Virus record (IMG/VR): IMGVR_UViG_3300018875_000003
Span: 52,981 to 116,980 of that record
DNA: 64,000 nt
DNA from: a virus
Direction: 5' to 3' (one strand)
A program made the position numbers and the translations under genes. This document shows, piece by piece, positions 31,430 to 39,875 of this stretch (position 1 is its first letter; every line of letters starts with the position of its first letter). The notes under the pieces are model-generated. The model saw only the letters and a list, made by a program, of their open reading frames with translations, did no database searches and was not told the DNA's origin.

Positions 31430-31605
31430 GGAATGTACTGGTTTTTCCAGACGGCACCGAGCAGGATTTTATGTATCCTCCGGACCGCGATGTCACTGTC
31501 GGAGAGAAGTTGGTTTTGCAAATGACAGACAATTCGGAACACCACTTTGTTGTGGCTGAAATCGTGCATGAAGCAAAACGGATTCTCTACAAGCTGTCGT
31601 ATTAG
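31426..31605 (+). CDS. Small unknown beta protein
   Basis: The 59-residue protein starts MRNVLVFPDGTEQDFMYPP. It looks like a small beta barrel. It is coupled to the OB-fold gene by ATGA. Its stop is followed by an intercistronic 14-mer element. Confidence 0.55.
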   Translation: MRNVLVFPDGTEQDFMYPPDRDVTVGEKLVLQMTDNSEHHFVVAEIVHEAKRILYKLSY

Positions 31606-31632
31606 GTCGCTGACGCTCCGTTGGCTTCTTGA
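31606..31632 (+). repeat. Intercistronic element GTCGCTRACGCTCC...GGCTT, copy 4
   Basis: GTCGCTGACGCTCC follows the preceding stop directly and is followed by GTTGGCTTCTTGA. It precedes the SSB gene. Confidence 0.5.
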
Positions 31633-31666
31633 AAATTTATATTAAACACTATGAGGAGGACTTCAC

Positions 31667-32464
31667 ATGTCTAACTATCAAAATAACGGTCAAGGTAATG
31701 GTCAAAGTAATAACAGCGCTCCGTCCCACGTCGAAATCGAAATCATCGCCAACCTGGCAACAGTCAAAGATCCACAGAATCCTAACGGCGAACGTGTCCA
31801 TGCTTACGCGAAACAAGTCGGCCAAAGCAAGGTAGCTAACGCCAGCATCGCGGTCAACTTGCAAGGTCAAGACGAGCCGGATTACTGGAACCTGGAAATC
31901 TGGGCAAACGGCGAGCGCGATGGTAACTTCAACTTCCTGATGGATCACTGCTTCAAGGGTCGCCAGGTGTTCATCAAAGGTATTCCGATGCTCAAGAAGA
32001 ACGCAGAGGGGCGCATGTTCCCGACCATCAAAGTTAACTACATCAAAGGTCTGGGCTCCAACGCACAGGGTGGAAACGGCGGCAGCGGCGGTGGACAACA
32101 GCAAAGTGGGCAACAACAAGGCGGATACGGCCAGCAACAAGGCTATGGTCAGCAACAGCAGCAAGGCTATGGTCAGCAGCAGGGAGGATTCCAGCAGCAG
32201 CCGCCAGCTCAAGGTGGATTCCAACAACAAGCCGGATATCAGCAGTCCGCAGCTGGGCAGCAACAAGGTTTCCAACAGCAGCCGCCAGCTGGTCAACCAG
32301 CTGCAGGTCAATGGGGCAACCAACAAGGCTACCAGCAGCAGCAAAATGGCTTCGCAGGCGGTCAGGCTCCTGGCCAAGCTCCTGGACAAGGCTACGGCGC
32401 TCCACAAACCGCTGGTGCTCCGAATGGAAACTTCCAAGCTCCATTTGGCGGCCCACAACGTTAA
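31667..32464 (+). CDS. ssb: Single-stranded DNA-binding protein with Q/G-rich tail
   Basis: The 265-residue protein has an OB-fold-like N-terminal domain (about 15-125) with VEIEIIANLATVKDPQNP, ASIAVNLQGQDEPDYWNLEIWA and GRQVFIKGIPMLKKN elements typical of SSB. A long tail of about 130 residues rich in Gln, Gly and Pro follows (repeated GYGQQQ and QQGGFQQQPP). The tip is PFGGPQR and lacks the acidic DDDIPF peptide of bacterial SSB. AGGAGG precedes the ATG. RecA, an OB protein and UDG are close by. Confidence 0.75.
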   Translation: MSNYQNNGQGNGQSNNSAPSHVEIEIIANLATVKDPQNPNGERVHAYAKQVGQSKVANASIAVNLQGQDEPDYWNLEIWANGERDGNFNFLMDHCFKGRQVFIKGIPMLKKNAEGRMFPTIKVNYIKGLGSNAQGGNGGSGGGQQQSGQQQGGYGQQQGYGQQQQQGYGQQQGGFQQQPPAQGGFQQQAGYQQSAAGQQQGFQQQPPAGQPAAGQWGNQQGYQQQQNGFAGGQAPGQAPGQGYGAPQTAGAPNGNFQAPFGGPQR

Positions 32465-32485
32465 TCAGTAAGCAGGTGATGCACT

Positions 32486-32860
32486 ATGTCTCAGCATAAA
32501 CCTGCAGAAGCCTTTAAGCGCTTCCTGCACGGCATCTTCGCCTTTTATCGAGATAAGGGGATGAACGTGCAGGGAGCAAAAGGCCGAATGTATGAGGAAT
32601 CCCTCGACAGCATCTATGAAATGATGAAGTCCGAGGAAGACATCCCTGATCATTCGACCGTGATTTCTGCACAGTTCGCAGTCCGGACGCTTCAGGCTCG
32701 CGGCCAAGCGTTAACCAAACAATTAGAGTCCGCTATAGCGGCCGGAGATGAACAGTTGATCGCAACACTCCGAGTCGCTATAAGCGACTTGCATAAGACA
32801 AGAGTCGCCCTTAACGACTTCATTGTCAATTATAAAGGGGTGTTCGATCATGGCAGGTAA
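32486..32860 (+). CDS. Unknown helical protein upstream of recA
   Basis: The 124-residue protein starts MSQHKPAEAFKRFLHGIF. It is almost wholly helical, with a likely coiled coil in the last 60 residues. CAGGTGATG precedes the start. It overlaps recA by 11 nt, so the two are translationally linked. A role with SSB or RecA is suggested by position only. Confidence 0.6.
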   Translation: MSQHKPAEAFKRFLHGIFAFYRDKGMNVQGAKGRMYEESLDSIYEMMKSEEDIPDHSTVISAQFAVRTLQARGQALTKQLESAIAAGDEQLIATLRVAISDLHKTRVALNDFIVNYKGVFDHGR

Positions 32861-34040
32861 AGCAACAGCAGAGAAAAAAGCAGCCACAGAGAAAAAATCG
32901 CCAACGATGATGGATAACAAAGCCATCCAAGCGGACTTCAACAAGCGCTTTGGCGAAGGCACATTCTTCACTCTTGGCGGCAGCGATCGGGCAAAGGTTA
33001 CACCGATCCCTACCGGTATTCCGACCCTGGATTATTGCAGTGGCATCGGTGGTATTCCCTCCGGTCGAATCATTGAGATTTACGGCGCAGAGTCTTCGGG
33101 TAAAACCAGCCTGTGCCTCATGGTTGCCGCAGAGTTTCAGAAGCTTGCGAGACTTCCAGGTCCGTTCTTCGGAAAGAAAGTCGGCTTCATCGATGCAGAG
33201 CACGCACTTGATCCGCTTCACGTTCAGAATCTGGGCGTTGACGTTTCTCCGGAGACAGGTATGCTGATCAATCAGCCGGAGACCGGAGAAGGCGCATTTG
33301 ATTTGATGGAAGCCATGTGCCAATCTGGACAGTTTGGCTTGGTCATTGTCGATTCAGCTGCAGCACTCGTGCCGCTGGCGGAAGTCGAGAATGATATGGA
33401 GTATAACCCGATTGGTTTGCAAGCTCGCATGTTGGGTAAAGGTTTGCGTAAGCTAAAAGGGCCTGCGCATACAACAAATACGGCATTTATCTTTATCAAC
33501 CAGCTGCGTGAGAAGCCAGGCATGAAGGGTATGGTAGTTAATACAACACCAGGCGGTAAAGCACTGCGGTTCTACGCATCTATGCGTATGGAAGTGAAAG
33601 CAACCAAGATCGTCAAGAGCAATACCGAGTTGGGTCTTGCAACAACAGTGAAGATCGTCAAAAACAAAGTTGCCGTTCCGTTTACGACAGCCGAGTATGA
33701 TTACTACTGGATCGGAGGTGTCGATCGAGTCAAAAACATCATGGATGTTGCCGTAGACCTGGGCGTCATCCATCAGCGCGGTGCGTACTACTTCTATGGT
33801 CCGGATCCATCCGACAGCAAGAACGTCTACAAAGACGGTGCAGGCAACGAATTGAAATGGCAAGGCAAAGATGCTTTGCTGGAAGCTCTCCGTGTCAGTC
33901 CGGCATTGTATGAGTACACGAACGACCTTGTTCTGGGTAAGATTCCAAGCGACACAGTTTTTGTGGACGAGTCTGCGGATTCGGAAGAAGAACTGAAAGA
34001 CGAGGAAGGCGCAACCGAAGAAGAAATGACTTTAATCTAA
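32850..34040 (+). CDS. recA: RecA recombinase
   Basis: The 396-residue protein has Walker A GAESSGKT (79-86), Walker B LVIVDSAAAL, the FINQLREKPG loop and TTPGGKAL, all RecA hallmarks. It should form filaments on single-stranded DNA and drive strand exchange. The first 25 residues are Lys/Ala-rich and the C-terminus is acidic (DSEEELKDEEGATEEE). The ATG at 32850 is chosen because AAAGGGG lies 9 nt upstream. A replicon-encoded RecA fits a large phage. Confidence 0.93.
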   Translation: MAGKATAEKKAATEKKSPTMMDNKAIQADFNKRFGEGTFFTLGGSDRAKVTPIPTGIPTLDYCSGIGGIPSGRIIEIYGAESSGKTSLCLMVAAEFQKLARLPGPFFGKKVGFIDAEHALDPLHVQNLGVDVSPETGMLINQPETGEGAFDLMEAMCQSGQFGLVIVDSAAALVPLAEVENDMEYNPIGLQARMLGKGLRKLKGPAHTTNTAFIFINQLREKPGMKGMVVNTTPGGKALRFYASMRMEVKATKIVKSNTELGLATTVKIVKNKVAVPFTTAEYDYYWIGGVDRVKNIMDVAVDLGVIHQRGAYYFYGPDPSDSKNVYKDGAGNELKWQGKDALLEALRVSPALYEYTNDLVLGKIPSDTVFVDESADSEEELKDEEGATEEEMTLI

Positions 34041-34057
34041 AATAGGGAGTGGTTGAA

Positions 34058-34636
34058 ATGGCAGCGGCCGAAAGACCTGTCTACTTTGATGAATTACTTC
34101 ATGAAATGCCGCAGGAGTGTATGTTGCAGCAATCGCACGATATTCTGCGTCAAAGCATTCAAAACTGCAGAATGTGTCCGCTTGCTAAACTTACCAAGCC
34201 GCTGCCTCTCAGCAACTTTGATGCGTCCATCATGATCGTCGGGGAAACTCCCGGCGATGTGCTTTTTGATGGGGATCAGGGCAAAAAGCTTGGTAAGCTT
34301 TTAGTGGAGACGGGCATTGATCTGAAAGACGTTTATTTGACTTCGCTTACGAAGTGCGCAGAGTCCTCCGATACGGAGCGTTGCACACATCATCTGACGA
34401 GCGAAATCTTGACTGTCCGGCCATCGATTGTGGTCTGCTTGGGTTACAAAGCATCAACCGCTGTAATGCAGCAGCCGCAGTTTGGCCAGTATGTTCAGAT
34501 TACGCCCCACACTTACGCTCTTGCGACCTATTCATTTGCGGATGCGAAAGACGGCCAGGAATCTATGGTTTTCGACACGATTCAGGGGCAATTGAGTTAT
34601 ATATTAAATGTTTTGCGGGGGACGAAGACAGCATGA
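34058..34636 (+). CDS. Uracil-DNA glycosylase superfamily, family-4-like
   Basis: The 192-residue protein has a CRMC pair near residue 40, IMIVGETPGDVLFDGDQGKKLGKLL (motif A region, normally GEAPG-x-x-E-D-x-x-G), VYLTSLTKC, and PSIVVCLGYKAS. Cysteines in CRMC, KC and RC could ligate the 4Fe-4S cluster of family 4 enzymes. The usual E-D after GEAPG is replaced by L-F-D. It would remove uracil from DNA. AGGGAG with 8-nt spacing selects the ATG. It overlaps the MerR-like gene by ATGA. Confidence 0.78.
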   Translation: MAAAERPVYFDELLHEMPQECMLQQSHDILRQSIQNCRMCPLAKLTKPLPLSNFDASIMIVGETPGDVLFDGDQGKKLGKLLVETGIDLKDVYLTSLTKCAESSDTERCTHHLTSEILTVRPSIVVCLGYKASTAVMQQPQFGQYVQITPHTYALATYSFADAKDGQESMVFDTIQGQLSYILNVLRGTKTA

Positions 34637-34881
34637 TAAGGGATTTTACAATACACCAGGCAGCCCGGATACTTGGCGTCCATAAGGATACCATCAAGTA
34701 CTGGGAAGAAAAAAACCTCATCCCACCGGCCCGACGATCGATAAAAAAGAGTCTGCGTCACAGTTATCGCGTCTATAGCGTAGACGAGATCAAAGCCATT
34801 GCTAAGGTAAGAGGCATATACGACGTTGAAGTGGATGCGGCAGTGCAGAATCTATTGAATGACAAGGCGAAGCTTTCGTAA
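34633..34881 (+). CDS. MerR-type helix-turn-helix protein
   Basis: The 82-residue protein starts MIRDFTIHQAARILGVHKDTIKYW, the MerR-type HTH with its wing (EKNLIPPARR...YRVYSVDEIKAI). It is only a DNA-binding domain, without an effector domain, as in many phage excisionase- or regulator-like proteins. It is coupled to the UDG gene by ATGA. Confidence 0.78.
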   Translation: MIRDFTIHQAARILGVHKDTIKYWEEKNLIPPARRSIKKSLRHSYRVYSVDEIKAIAKVRGIYDVEVDAAVQNLLNDKAKLS

Positions 34882-34933
34882 GTTAATGACAGTAAGTATT
34901 TCAAATTTTTTTCAATTTCGTTCCATAATTTCG

Positions 34934-34962
34934 TTGACATGTTTTGATAGATTCTTTATAAT
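34934..34962 (+). promoter_or_regulatory. Consensus sigma-A promoter
   Basis: TTGACA is 17 bp from TATAAT, a perfect match to the vegetative promoter consensus. Unlike most promoters in this window it carries no TGTAACGCGTTACA palindrome. It drives the DUF2294-like gene and would be recognised by host RNA polymerase at once. Confidence 0.85.
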
Positions 34963-35032
34963 CGAAAAAGTAAATCGGTAATCGATGGAAACGTGAGGAT
35001 TCCAAAGAGATCGAGCAGGAGTGTGAGCTTTT

Positions 35033-35446
35033 ATGGAAATAAGACAGCTAGAGAGAAGACTTGCTGCGGATTACGCCAAGGTCATTAAAGCATCGACCGG
35101 TAGAGGTCCGTTAGATTGCAAGGTACGCATCGTGGATTCCGTAATCATCTTCCGTAGTAGGCTTGATTTCACAATGTTGGAGCAAACCATGTTTAGTCAG
35201 TTGAAGATATCTGGTGTTGTAGACGCTATGCTTGATCAATGGGCAGAGCAGTTGATGCCGATCCTCACCAAAATGGTGGAGCCTTTGCGACACGGAGTTC
35301 AAATCCAGCAAATCCAGTTGTCATCCGGCATTCCTAATTCTTATTGCGTCTGCGTATGTCACTTAAACATGGACCTTGAAAAAATGATACTTACCGAACC
35401 TTCTCTTGCTGGCGGTGTTCCCGCTCAAAGAGAAGCCTTTCATTAA
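35033..35446 (+). CDS. DUF2294-like protein
   Basis: The 137-residue protein follows the DUF2294 pattern: an N-terminal helix (YAKVIKASTGRGPLDCKV with the G-x-G-P motif), VIIFRSRLDFTMLEQTM, then a helical stretch and a final beta part. The family is widespread in Bacillota and its role is not well defined. It has its own strong promoter 70 bp upstream and its own terminator, so it is a single-gene unit, perhaps expressed early or constitutively. Confidence 0.65.
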   Translation: MEIRQLERRLAADYAKVIKASTGRGPLDCKVRIVDSVIIFRSRLDFTMLEQTMFSQLKISGVVDAMLDQWAEQLMPILTKMVEPLRHGVQIQQIQLSSGIPNSYCVCVCHLNMDLEKMILTEPSLAGGVPAQREAFH

Positions 35447-35484
35447 ACGATAAGCAATTAGCTGAAATAGTGATGTTCAGCTAG

Positions 35485-35534
35485 GGCTGGTCAGAAACCT
35501 ATTACATTTTGGGTATACTGTCCGGCCTTTTTTA
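35485..35534 (+). terminator. Rho-independent terminator
   Basis: GGCTGGTCAG pairs imperfectly with CTGTCCGGCC over a long loop and is followed by TTTTTTT. A separate TAGCTGAA...TTCAGCTA stem lies just upstream (35459-35483). Confidence 0.65.
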
Positions 35535-35640
35535 TGCCTTAATCCTTCAAAAATTCGCGCAATCGTCAGCTTTTCGGAGTAATATGCCTCTTCCGCTATT
35601 GCCGCATACTTAAAATGCGGCGCATTCTATCTTTTCGCTT

Positions 35641-35656
35641 TGTAACGTGTTATAAT
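35641..35656 (+). promoter_or_regulatory. Extended -10 promoter fused to the palindrome
   Basis: TGTAACGTGTTATAAT combines a palindrome copy (TGTAACGTGTTATA) with an extended -10 (TGTTATAAT). No good -35 is visible. It precedes the winged-helix/coiled-coil gene at 35732. A CCGCAT-acttaaa-ATGCGG stem lies just upstream. Confidence 0.6.
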
Positions 35657-35731
35657 ATCGTTAACAAGTGGAGTAGTGTGCGTTGCTTTGTGCCAAAAGG
35701 CAATGCAAAATTGCGAGGGGGATGAACAATC

Positions 35732-36364
35732 GTGTCCGAAAATTATTTAGAAAGCCGCCTAACCAAGAATGAACTATTGGTCTACGAGTATATTAAGCAG
35801 AAATCGAGTATTACGGGTTCTGTTCATGAATCGATGGTGCAAATGGCTGAAAACATTAGTGCAATGTTTAAAGACCGCATCGCCGTTCGTAATGTGCGCT
35901 CAGTAGGCGGAGGTAAGGGAAAATCGGATCCCGCCATCAGTACAGCAACCGTTTCACGCGCAGTGAATCGTTTGAAGTCTGAAGGCATAATCGATATCAA
36001 ACAATCACCAGATAGCTCACAGCCAAACGAGTATGTCTTCCTGGGACTTCCCGATGAAGAGAAGCAAGTGTCTGACATCATGGACTTGGCCGACAAATTG
36101 AACAGCCACCTGCGCAGATTCGAAACCATGCTGAAGAATCGTGACAAAGAGATTCATCAGCTGAAAACAGAGAAAAAGCAGTTGTACTTTCAACTTGACG
36201 GCAAGAATGAAGAGATTCGAAGATTGAATCAGACACTGGAATCACTGCAGAATGATCTTAAACAGATCAACACGGGTGATTTCAATCCATTCACCGAGGG
36301 ACAATTCCTTGGAATTACCGAAGTTGGCGAAGGAGTTCGAGCTTATCTTGTGAAAACTCATTAA
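35732..36364 (+). CDS. Winged-helix and coiled-coil protein
   Basis: The 210-residue protein starts at GTG (MSENYLESRLTKNELLVYEYI) after AGGGGG. The N-terminal 110 residues form a helix-turn-helix/winged-helix domain (ISTATVSRAVNRLKSEGIIDIKQSP...NEYVFLG). A coiled coil follows (about 125-185, KNRDKEIHQLKTEKKQLYFQL) and then a small C-terminal part. It could be a regulator or a replication initiator. The protein at 48534 has a similar architecture. Confidence 0.72.
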   Translation: MSENYLESRLTKNELLVYEYIKQKSSITGSVHESMVQMAENISAMFKDRIAVRNVRSVGGGKGKSDPAISTATVSRAVNRLKSEGIIDIKQSPDSSQPNEYVFLGLPDEEKQVSDIMDLADKLNSHLRRFETMLKNRDKEIHQLKTEKKQLYFQLDGKNEEIRRLNQTLESLQNDLKQINTGDFNPFTEGQFLGITEVGEGVRAYLVKTH

Positions 36365-36389
36365 GACCGCCAAGGGGGAACATGTCCAC

Positions 36390-36995
36390 ATGCTTAATAC
36401 TTTGACCAAACAATCACGCACATCTGATACTGTTGCGCGCTGGGTAGCCAGCTCCGTCATGAATGGCGGAGCTTTAGGTGGGGATGACTACCGCCAAAGC
36501 CTAGCGCTTTCTTTTGCCAATAATCCCGCATTCAGCGGCATGGTAAAAAACCTGATGGGTGACGTGCTCTGCGATAAAATGTCGAATATGTTGGATGAGT
36601 TTGACCGCCCTTCGCTGGACGAGTCGTATTACCGTATAGCAATGGTCAAAGGGAAGCTTGTACATGTTGAGGCAGACTATGAATTTTGCTGCAGAATTGG
36701 AGTAACTTCCTATCAATTTCTGGGCAAAGAGCTTTCAGAGGAATTTATGCCTGAAAAGTACGTGGACAATGCGCGGGAGTGCTATTCTCGCGCATGGAAT
36801 GGTGAGACTGTGGATTTCATCAGCAGTGGACTTACGGGAGAGTCTTACCGAGCCAAATTAAAGCCCGTCTACGACGATGACGGCATTCTACGATTTGTGG
36901 AAGTCATTTGTCGCTTTACGAACTCGATCGAGATCGATCAGAGTGTTCGGGATGAAATTGGGGAGTTTCAACCCACTCAATATGTATTAATGTAA
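36390..36995 (+). CDS. PAS-like domain protein
   Basis: The 201-residue protein has an N-terminal helical region and a C-terminal half resembling a PAS fold: FCCRIGVTSYQFLGKEL, then ARECYSRAWNGETVDFISSG and a final KLKPVYDDDGILRFVEVICRF. PAS domains sense small molecules or mediate protein contacts. It lacks an output domain and may act with the HTH protein directly upstream. AAGGGGG precedes the ATG. Confidence 0.6.
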   Translation: MLNTLTKQSRTSDTVARWVASSVMNGGALGGDDYRQSLALSFANNPAFSGMVKNLMGDVLCDKMSNMLDEFDRPSLDESYYRIAMVKGKLVHVEADYEFCCRIGVTSYQFLGKELSEEFMPEKYVDNARECYSRAWNGETVDFISSGLTGESYRAKLKPVYDDDGILRFVEVICRFTNSIEIDQSVRDEIGEFQPTQYVLM

Positions 36996-37016
36996 TTCCG
37001 CGAGGAGTGACTGTAT

Positions 37017-37484
37017 GTGGCTGTAATCGACATTCTGCTTATGGAAGATTTGATGTACTGGAATGAATTAACCTCAAATTACGAACATGAAACAAAGAAT
37101 TTAAAAGTTCCAAAAGAAAATTCAACAGTCACATTATTGGACTTCAATATGCGACTGGATGAGCTCTATACTCGCGCTGCGTATGATTATGGCCGAATAC
37201 GCAGAATGAAAGATATCATGGACGGCCTGCTTGAGAGTGTTCTGAAGGATCTATACTCGGGTGCTAATGATGCAGCGAGACGCGCTGGCGGCATCCAACA
37301 TGCCCGGAGGTTTCCTGTTGAGGGATATCCTTTTGAGGCTGTCAATCTGTATGAACTGCAAGCCAATATCTTAAACCTGTATTACTCAATGCAAGCAACA
37401 ATCAAAGCCATCGAAGGAAAGCTTGGTGCGAAAATCACCAGCAATGCCTTACTCAAGATTGAATACGAGTCGTTGTCAAAGTAG
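37017..37484 (+). CDS. Unknown helical protein with GTG start
   Basis: The 155-residue protein starts at GTG (MAVIDILLMEDLMYWNEL) after GAGGAG. It is mainly helical, with a basic middle (GRIRRMKDIMDGLLESV, DAARRAGG). It lies in the recombination cluster, and a mediator-type role is conceivable, but nothing in the sequence proves it. Confidence 0.6.
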   Translation: MAVIDILLMEDLMYWNELTSNYEHETKNLKVPKENSTVTLLDFNMRLDELYTRAAYDYGRIRRMKDIMDGLLESVLKDLYSGANDAARRAGGIQHARRFPVEGYPFEAVNLYELQANILNLYYSMQATIKAIEGKLGAKITSNALLKIEYESLSK

Positions 37485-37543
37485 ACAGAGAAAGCGGTCT
37501 GGTTCTCCAGGCCGCTATTTCATATATATTGGAGGGATCAATC

Positions 37544-38092
37544 ATGTCCGAATGCGAGCATGCTGACAACTGCGCCAACCTGGGGAAGTCCTGCCGAAAG
37601 TGTTTCGGATACAATATGTTCCGCCCCAAGAAAGAACAGCGCCGCCTGGGTCAACAATCCGGGGCCAAAAAGAGCAAGAAGGAAGGCATGGCGTTTGAGG
37701 AGCGTGGAACCAAGAAATACAACCAGGCGGTTTCTCAGGCAAAGGATGTAGCCAAGCGGCAGATCGCATCAGGAGCCTTATATTACGCGCTGGGCGATAT
37801 GATTACAGAAGAAGCCCTCACTGCAGCCCTTGCGGAATATAAGGAGCGCGGCACGTTAAGCTCGACCGGTGCCAAGCAAATTACGATTAAGAAGGAATGG
37901 CTGGATAAGCTGGAGGAGGAGGCAAAACTCATGAATCGTGAGTTTTACTTTCTCCCCTTCACCTTCAAAGATCAGGATCAAGATTATGTCGTGATGAATT
38001 ACGATCGGATGCTTGCCTATGTGCAGATCATCCAGGTACTTCAAGAACAGGTTCAGTATTACCGCAGCAAACTCGAAGACCAAGCCGACTGA
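37544..38092 (+). CDS. Unknown protein with Cys-rich start
   Basis: The 182-residue protein starts MSECEHADNCANLGKSCRKCFG, a Cys/His cluster that probably binds zinc. A Lys-rich segment with KKEGMAFEERG follows, then helical regions with KRQIASGALYYALGDMI. The KEG-x-x-x-E pattern is found in some phage nucleases and resolvase-like proteins, but no complete active site is visible. TTGGAGGG precedes the ATG. Confidence 0.6.
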   Translation: MSECEHADNCANLGKSCRKCFGYNMFRPKKEQRRLGQQSGAKKSKKEGMAFEERGTKKYNQAVSQAKDVAKRQIASGALYYALGDMITEEALTAALAEYKERGTLSSTGAKQITIKKEWLDKLEEEAKLMNREFYFLPFTFKDQDQDYVVMNYDRMLAYVQIIQVLQEQVQYYRSKLEDQAD

Positions 38093-38131
38093 CGCCGGCA
38101 AGGGCTTTACGAAAACGAAAGGGTGATTGGT

Positions 38132-38857
38132 ATGACAAACTTGCTTAATATGGCTCATATGGTTGAGCATGAAGATATGATGCTTGAGCTGGACGCCATG
38201 CTGGAAGAGTACAAGGAGAATGGCGGTGTTGTCCGAGAGTTTAACGATCTGGACATTCGTCGTATGGTTATTCGCCGTAAGTATCTGACGCAAGAAAGAG
38301 ACAGCCTCAAGGAAATGAAAGATGCCGTTGTCGATCAGTGGAATCAACGCATCAAAAGCAAAGATAATCAGATTGAGCAGATCAATGAGATCATTTACAA
38401 CTATGCTCTTCAGCGCGGCGGCAGCGTCGTTTTGGATGTTGCTACAGTCAGCACGCGGACCAATAAACATAAAGTGGAGATCACCGACCTGGATGCACTG
38501 ACTACTCTGATTGAGACTCGGGAAGACAAGGATAAATTCCTCAAGAAACCCGAGTACGACCAAACAGCAATCAAAGCGTACTTTACTGGTTTATTGGATA
38601 CTTCGATTGAAGGTATCGAGCTTAAACGCAAGGCTGAGCTGGACGCACTGGACGCGAAGTATAACGAAGAAGTAAAGGAAATCAAAAAGCCGGCTGATAA
38701 GAAGATCATCCAGGTGAAGTATGCGGAGCTCAAGAAAGAGGTCCATAAGGAAAAGGATGCGCTTATCGAGAAAACAATCGAAGAGTTCAAACAATGGATT
38801 CCAGACTGCGTATCGTATGTTCCTTCCAGCAAATCCTTGTCTATTCGCATGAACTGA
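38132..38857 (+). CDS. Gp157/Gam-like coiled-coil protein
   Basis: The 241-residue protein starts MTNLLNMAHMVEHEDMM. Its central coiled coil (KDAVVDQWNQRIKSKDNQIEQINEIIYNY) followed by VVLDVATVSTRTNKHKVEI matches the layout of phage Gp157 and Gam-type proteins. Gam proteins bind DNA ends and block nucleases; Gp157 is a replication-region protein of phages. AAAGGGTG lies before the ATG. The gene ends at a strong terminator. Confidence 0.6.
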   Translation: MTNLLNMAHMVEHEDMMLELDAMLEEYKENGGVVREFNDLDIRRMVIRRKYLTQERDSLKEMKDAVVDQWNQRIKSKDNQIEQINEIIYNYALQRGGSVVLDVATVSTRTNKHKVEITDLDALTTLIETREDKDKFLKKPEYDQTAIKAYFTGLLDTSIEGIELKRKAELDALDAKYNEEVKEIKKPADKKIIQVKYAELKKEVHKEKDALIEKTIEEFKQWIPDCVSYVPSSKSLSIRMN

Positions 38858-38863
38858 ATATAA

Positions 38864-38895
38864 AGGCGCTACGATCGATGTAGCGCCTTTTTTGT
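38864..38895 (+). terminator. Rho-independent terminator
   Basis: AAGGCGCTAC-gatcgat-GTAGCGCCTT is followed by TTTT, a 10-bp perfect stem. Confidence 0.9.
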
Positions 38896-38986
38896 TCGAA
38901 TTAAGATATAGGAAACTGTATGAATGCAACGCCGTACAGTTTCCAATGTAATAATTCTTATTGCTCAAAAATACTTTGGATTCTGC

Positions 38987-39032
38987 TTGTTTTTCCCTAT
39001 GTTATAGTTTATATTAAATGTAACGCATTACA
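38987..39032 (+). promoter_or_regulatory. Promoter with palindromic operator
   Basis: TTGTTT (38987-38992) is 17 bp from TATATT (39010-39015). The palindrome TGTAACGCATTACA (39019-39032) covers the expected start of transcription, 19 bp before the NrdG-like start codon. Confidence 0.65.
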
Positions 39033-39050
39033 ATGTGAGAAGGTGTCCTT

Positions 39051-39875
39051 ATGAAAATGAACGACGAGCTGCATCCAGATCGCGATCAAATGCGTTTTAT
39101 TGGCGTGACCAAAGATGCGACAACAGCAGGGCCAGGAAAGCGCCTGGAACTGTTTTTGAAAGGTTGTATTCGTGGCATAGTAAATCCATGCGAAGGCTGC
39201 TTCAATCCCTCTACGTGGGAATTTGGAGGTCTACGCCGGGATATGCACATCCAAGAGACAGCCGATATGATTATCCGAGATGCGTGGAATCTTCAAGTTA
39301 CATTTTGCGGCGGTGAGCCGTTGCTTCAAACGCGCAATCTTATTCGATTATGTAAAGAGTTGAAACGCCATAACAAGCGATTCCATATCGTGGTTTATAC
39401 AGCCTATACGCTTGAGAATCTGCTGAATAACGGGATTACTTATCGCATTCGTAAAGGCGATGACGAAGCCGTAAGGGAGACGCTGCTCGCCTATAGCGAA
39501 AGCTGGGACGAGAACAAAGAGCGCTTTACTATTGCCACTCCGGCACAAATCCGACAGCTGCTGGAAGTCATCGATATTCTGGTCGATGGCGACTATCAGT
39601 CGAAATACCGGATTCCGACCGAGAAATATATGAATGACGGTATGTTTATTGGTTCGAGCAACCAACGTGTATTCGATACGCAAAAGACACTTTCTAAAGA
39701 ACCGGCATTTGTTTACCTGCATGCTGACGAGTGGATGGATGAACATTCACGCCTGAAGCATTGTAAGTGCTGCGGTCATGCTTTGCAGATTCAAACGAAC
39801 ACCTATTGCGACGACCTCTGTAAAAAACTGTATCGCAAGCGAGATAAAGAGATGGCTCTGTTAGGTGGTGTCTGA
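39051..39875 (+). CDS. nrdG: NrdG-like radical SAM activase with zinc tail
   Basis: The 274-residue protein has an NrdG-like start (RFIGVTKDATTAGPGKRLELFLKGC) and a cluster-binding motif C39-x7-C47-x2-C50 followed by FNPSTWEFGG, then VTFCGGEPL (GGEP 87-90) for SAM binding. Classical NrdG has C-x3-C-x2-C, so this one has four extra residues in the loop. The C-terminus adds a probable zinc module (HCKCCG...YCDDLCKK). NrdG activates the anaerobic ribonucleotide reductase NrdD, which is not in this window. AGAAGGTG precedes the ATG. Confidence 0.72.
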   Translation: MKMNDELHPDRDQMRFIGVTKDATTAGPGKRLELFLKGCIRGIVNPCEGCFNPSTWEFGGLRRDMHIQETADMIIRDAWNLQVTFCGGEPLLQTRNLIRLCKELKRHNKRFHIVVYTAYTLENLLNNGITYRIRKGDDEAVRETLLAYSESWDENKERFTIATPAQIRQLLEVIDILVDGDYQSKYRIPTEKYMNDGMFIGSSNQRVFDTQKTLSKEPAFVYLHADEWMDEHSRLKHCKCCGHALQIQTNTYCDDLCKKLYRKRDKEMALLGGV

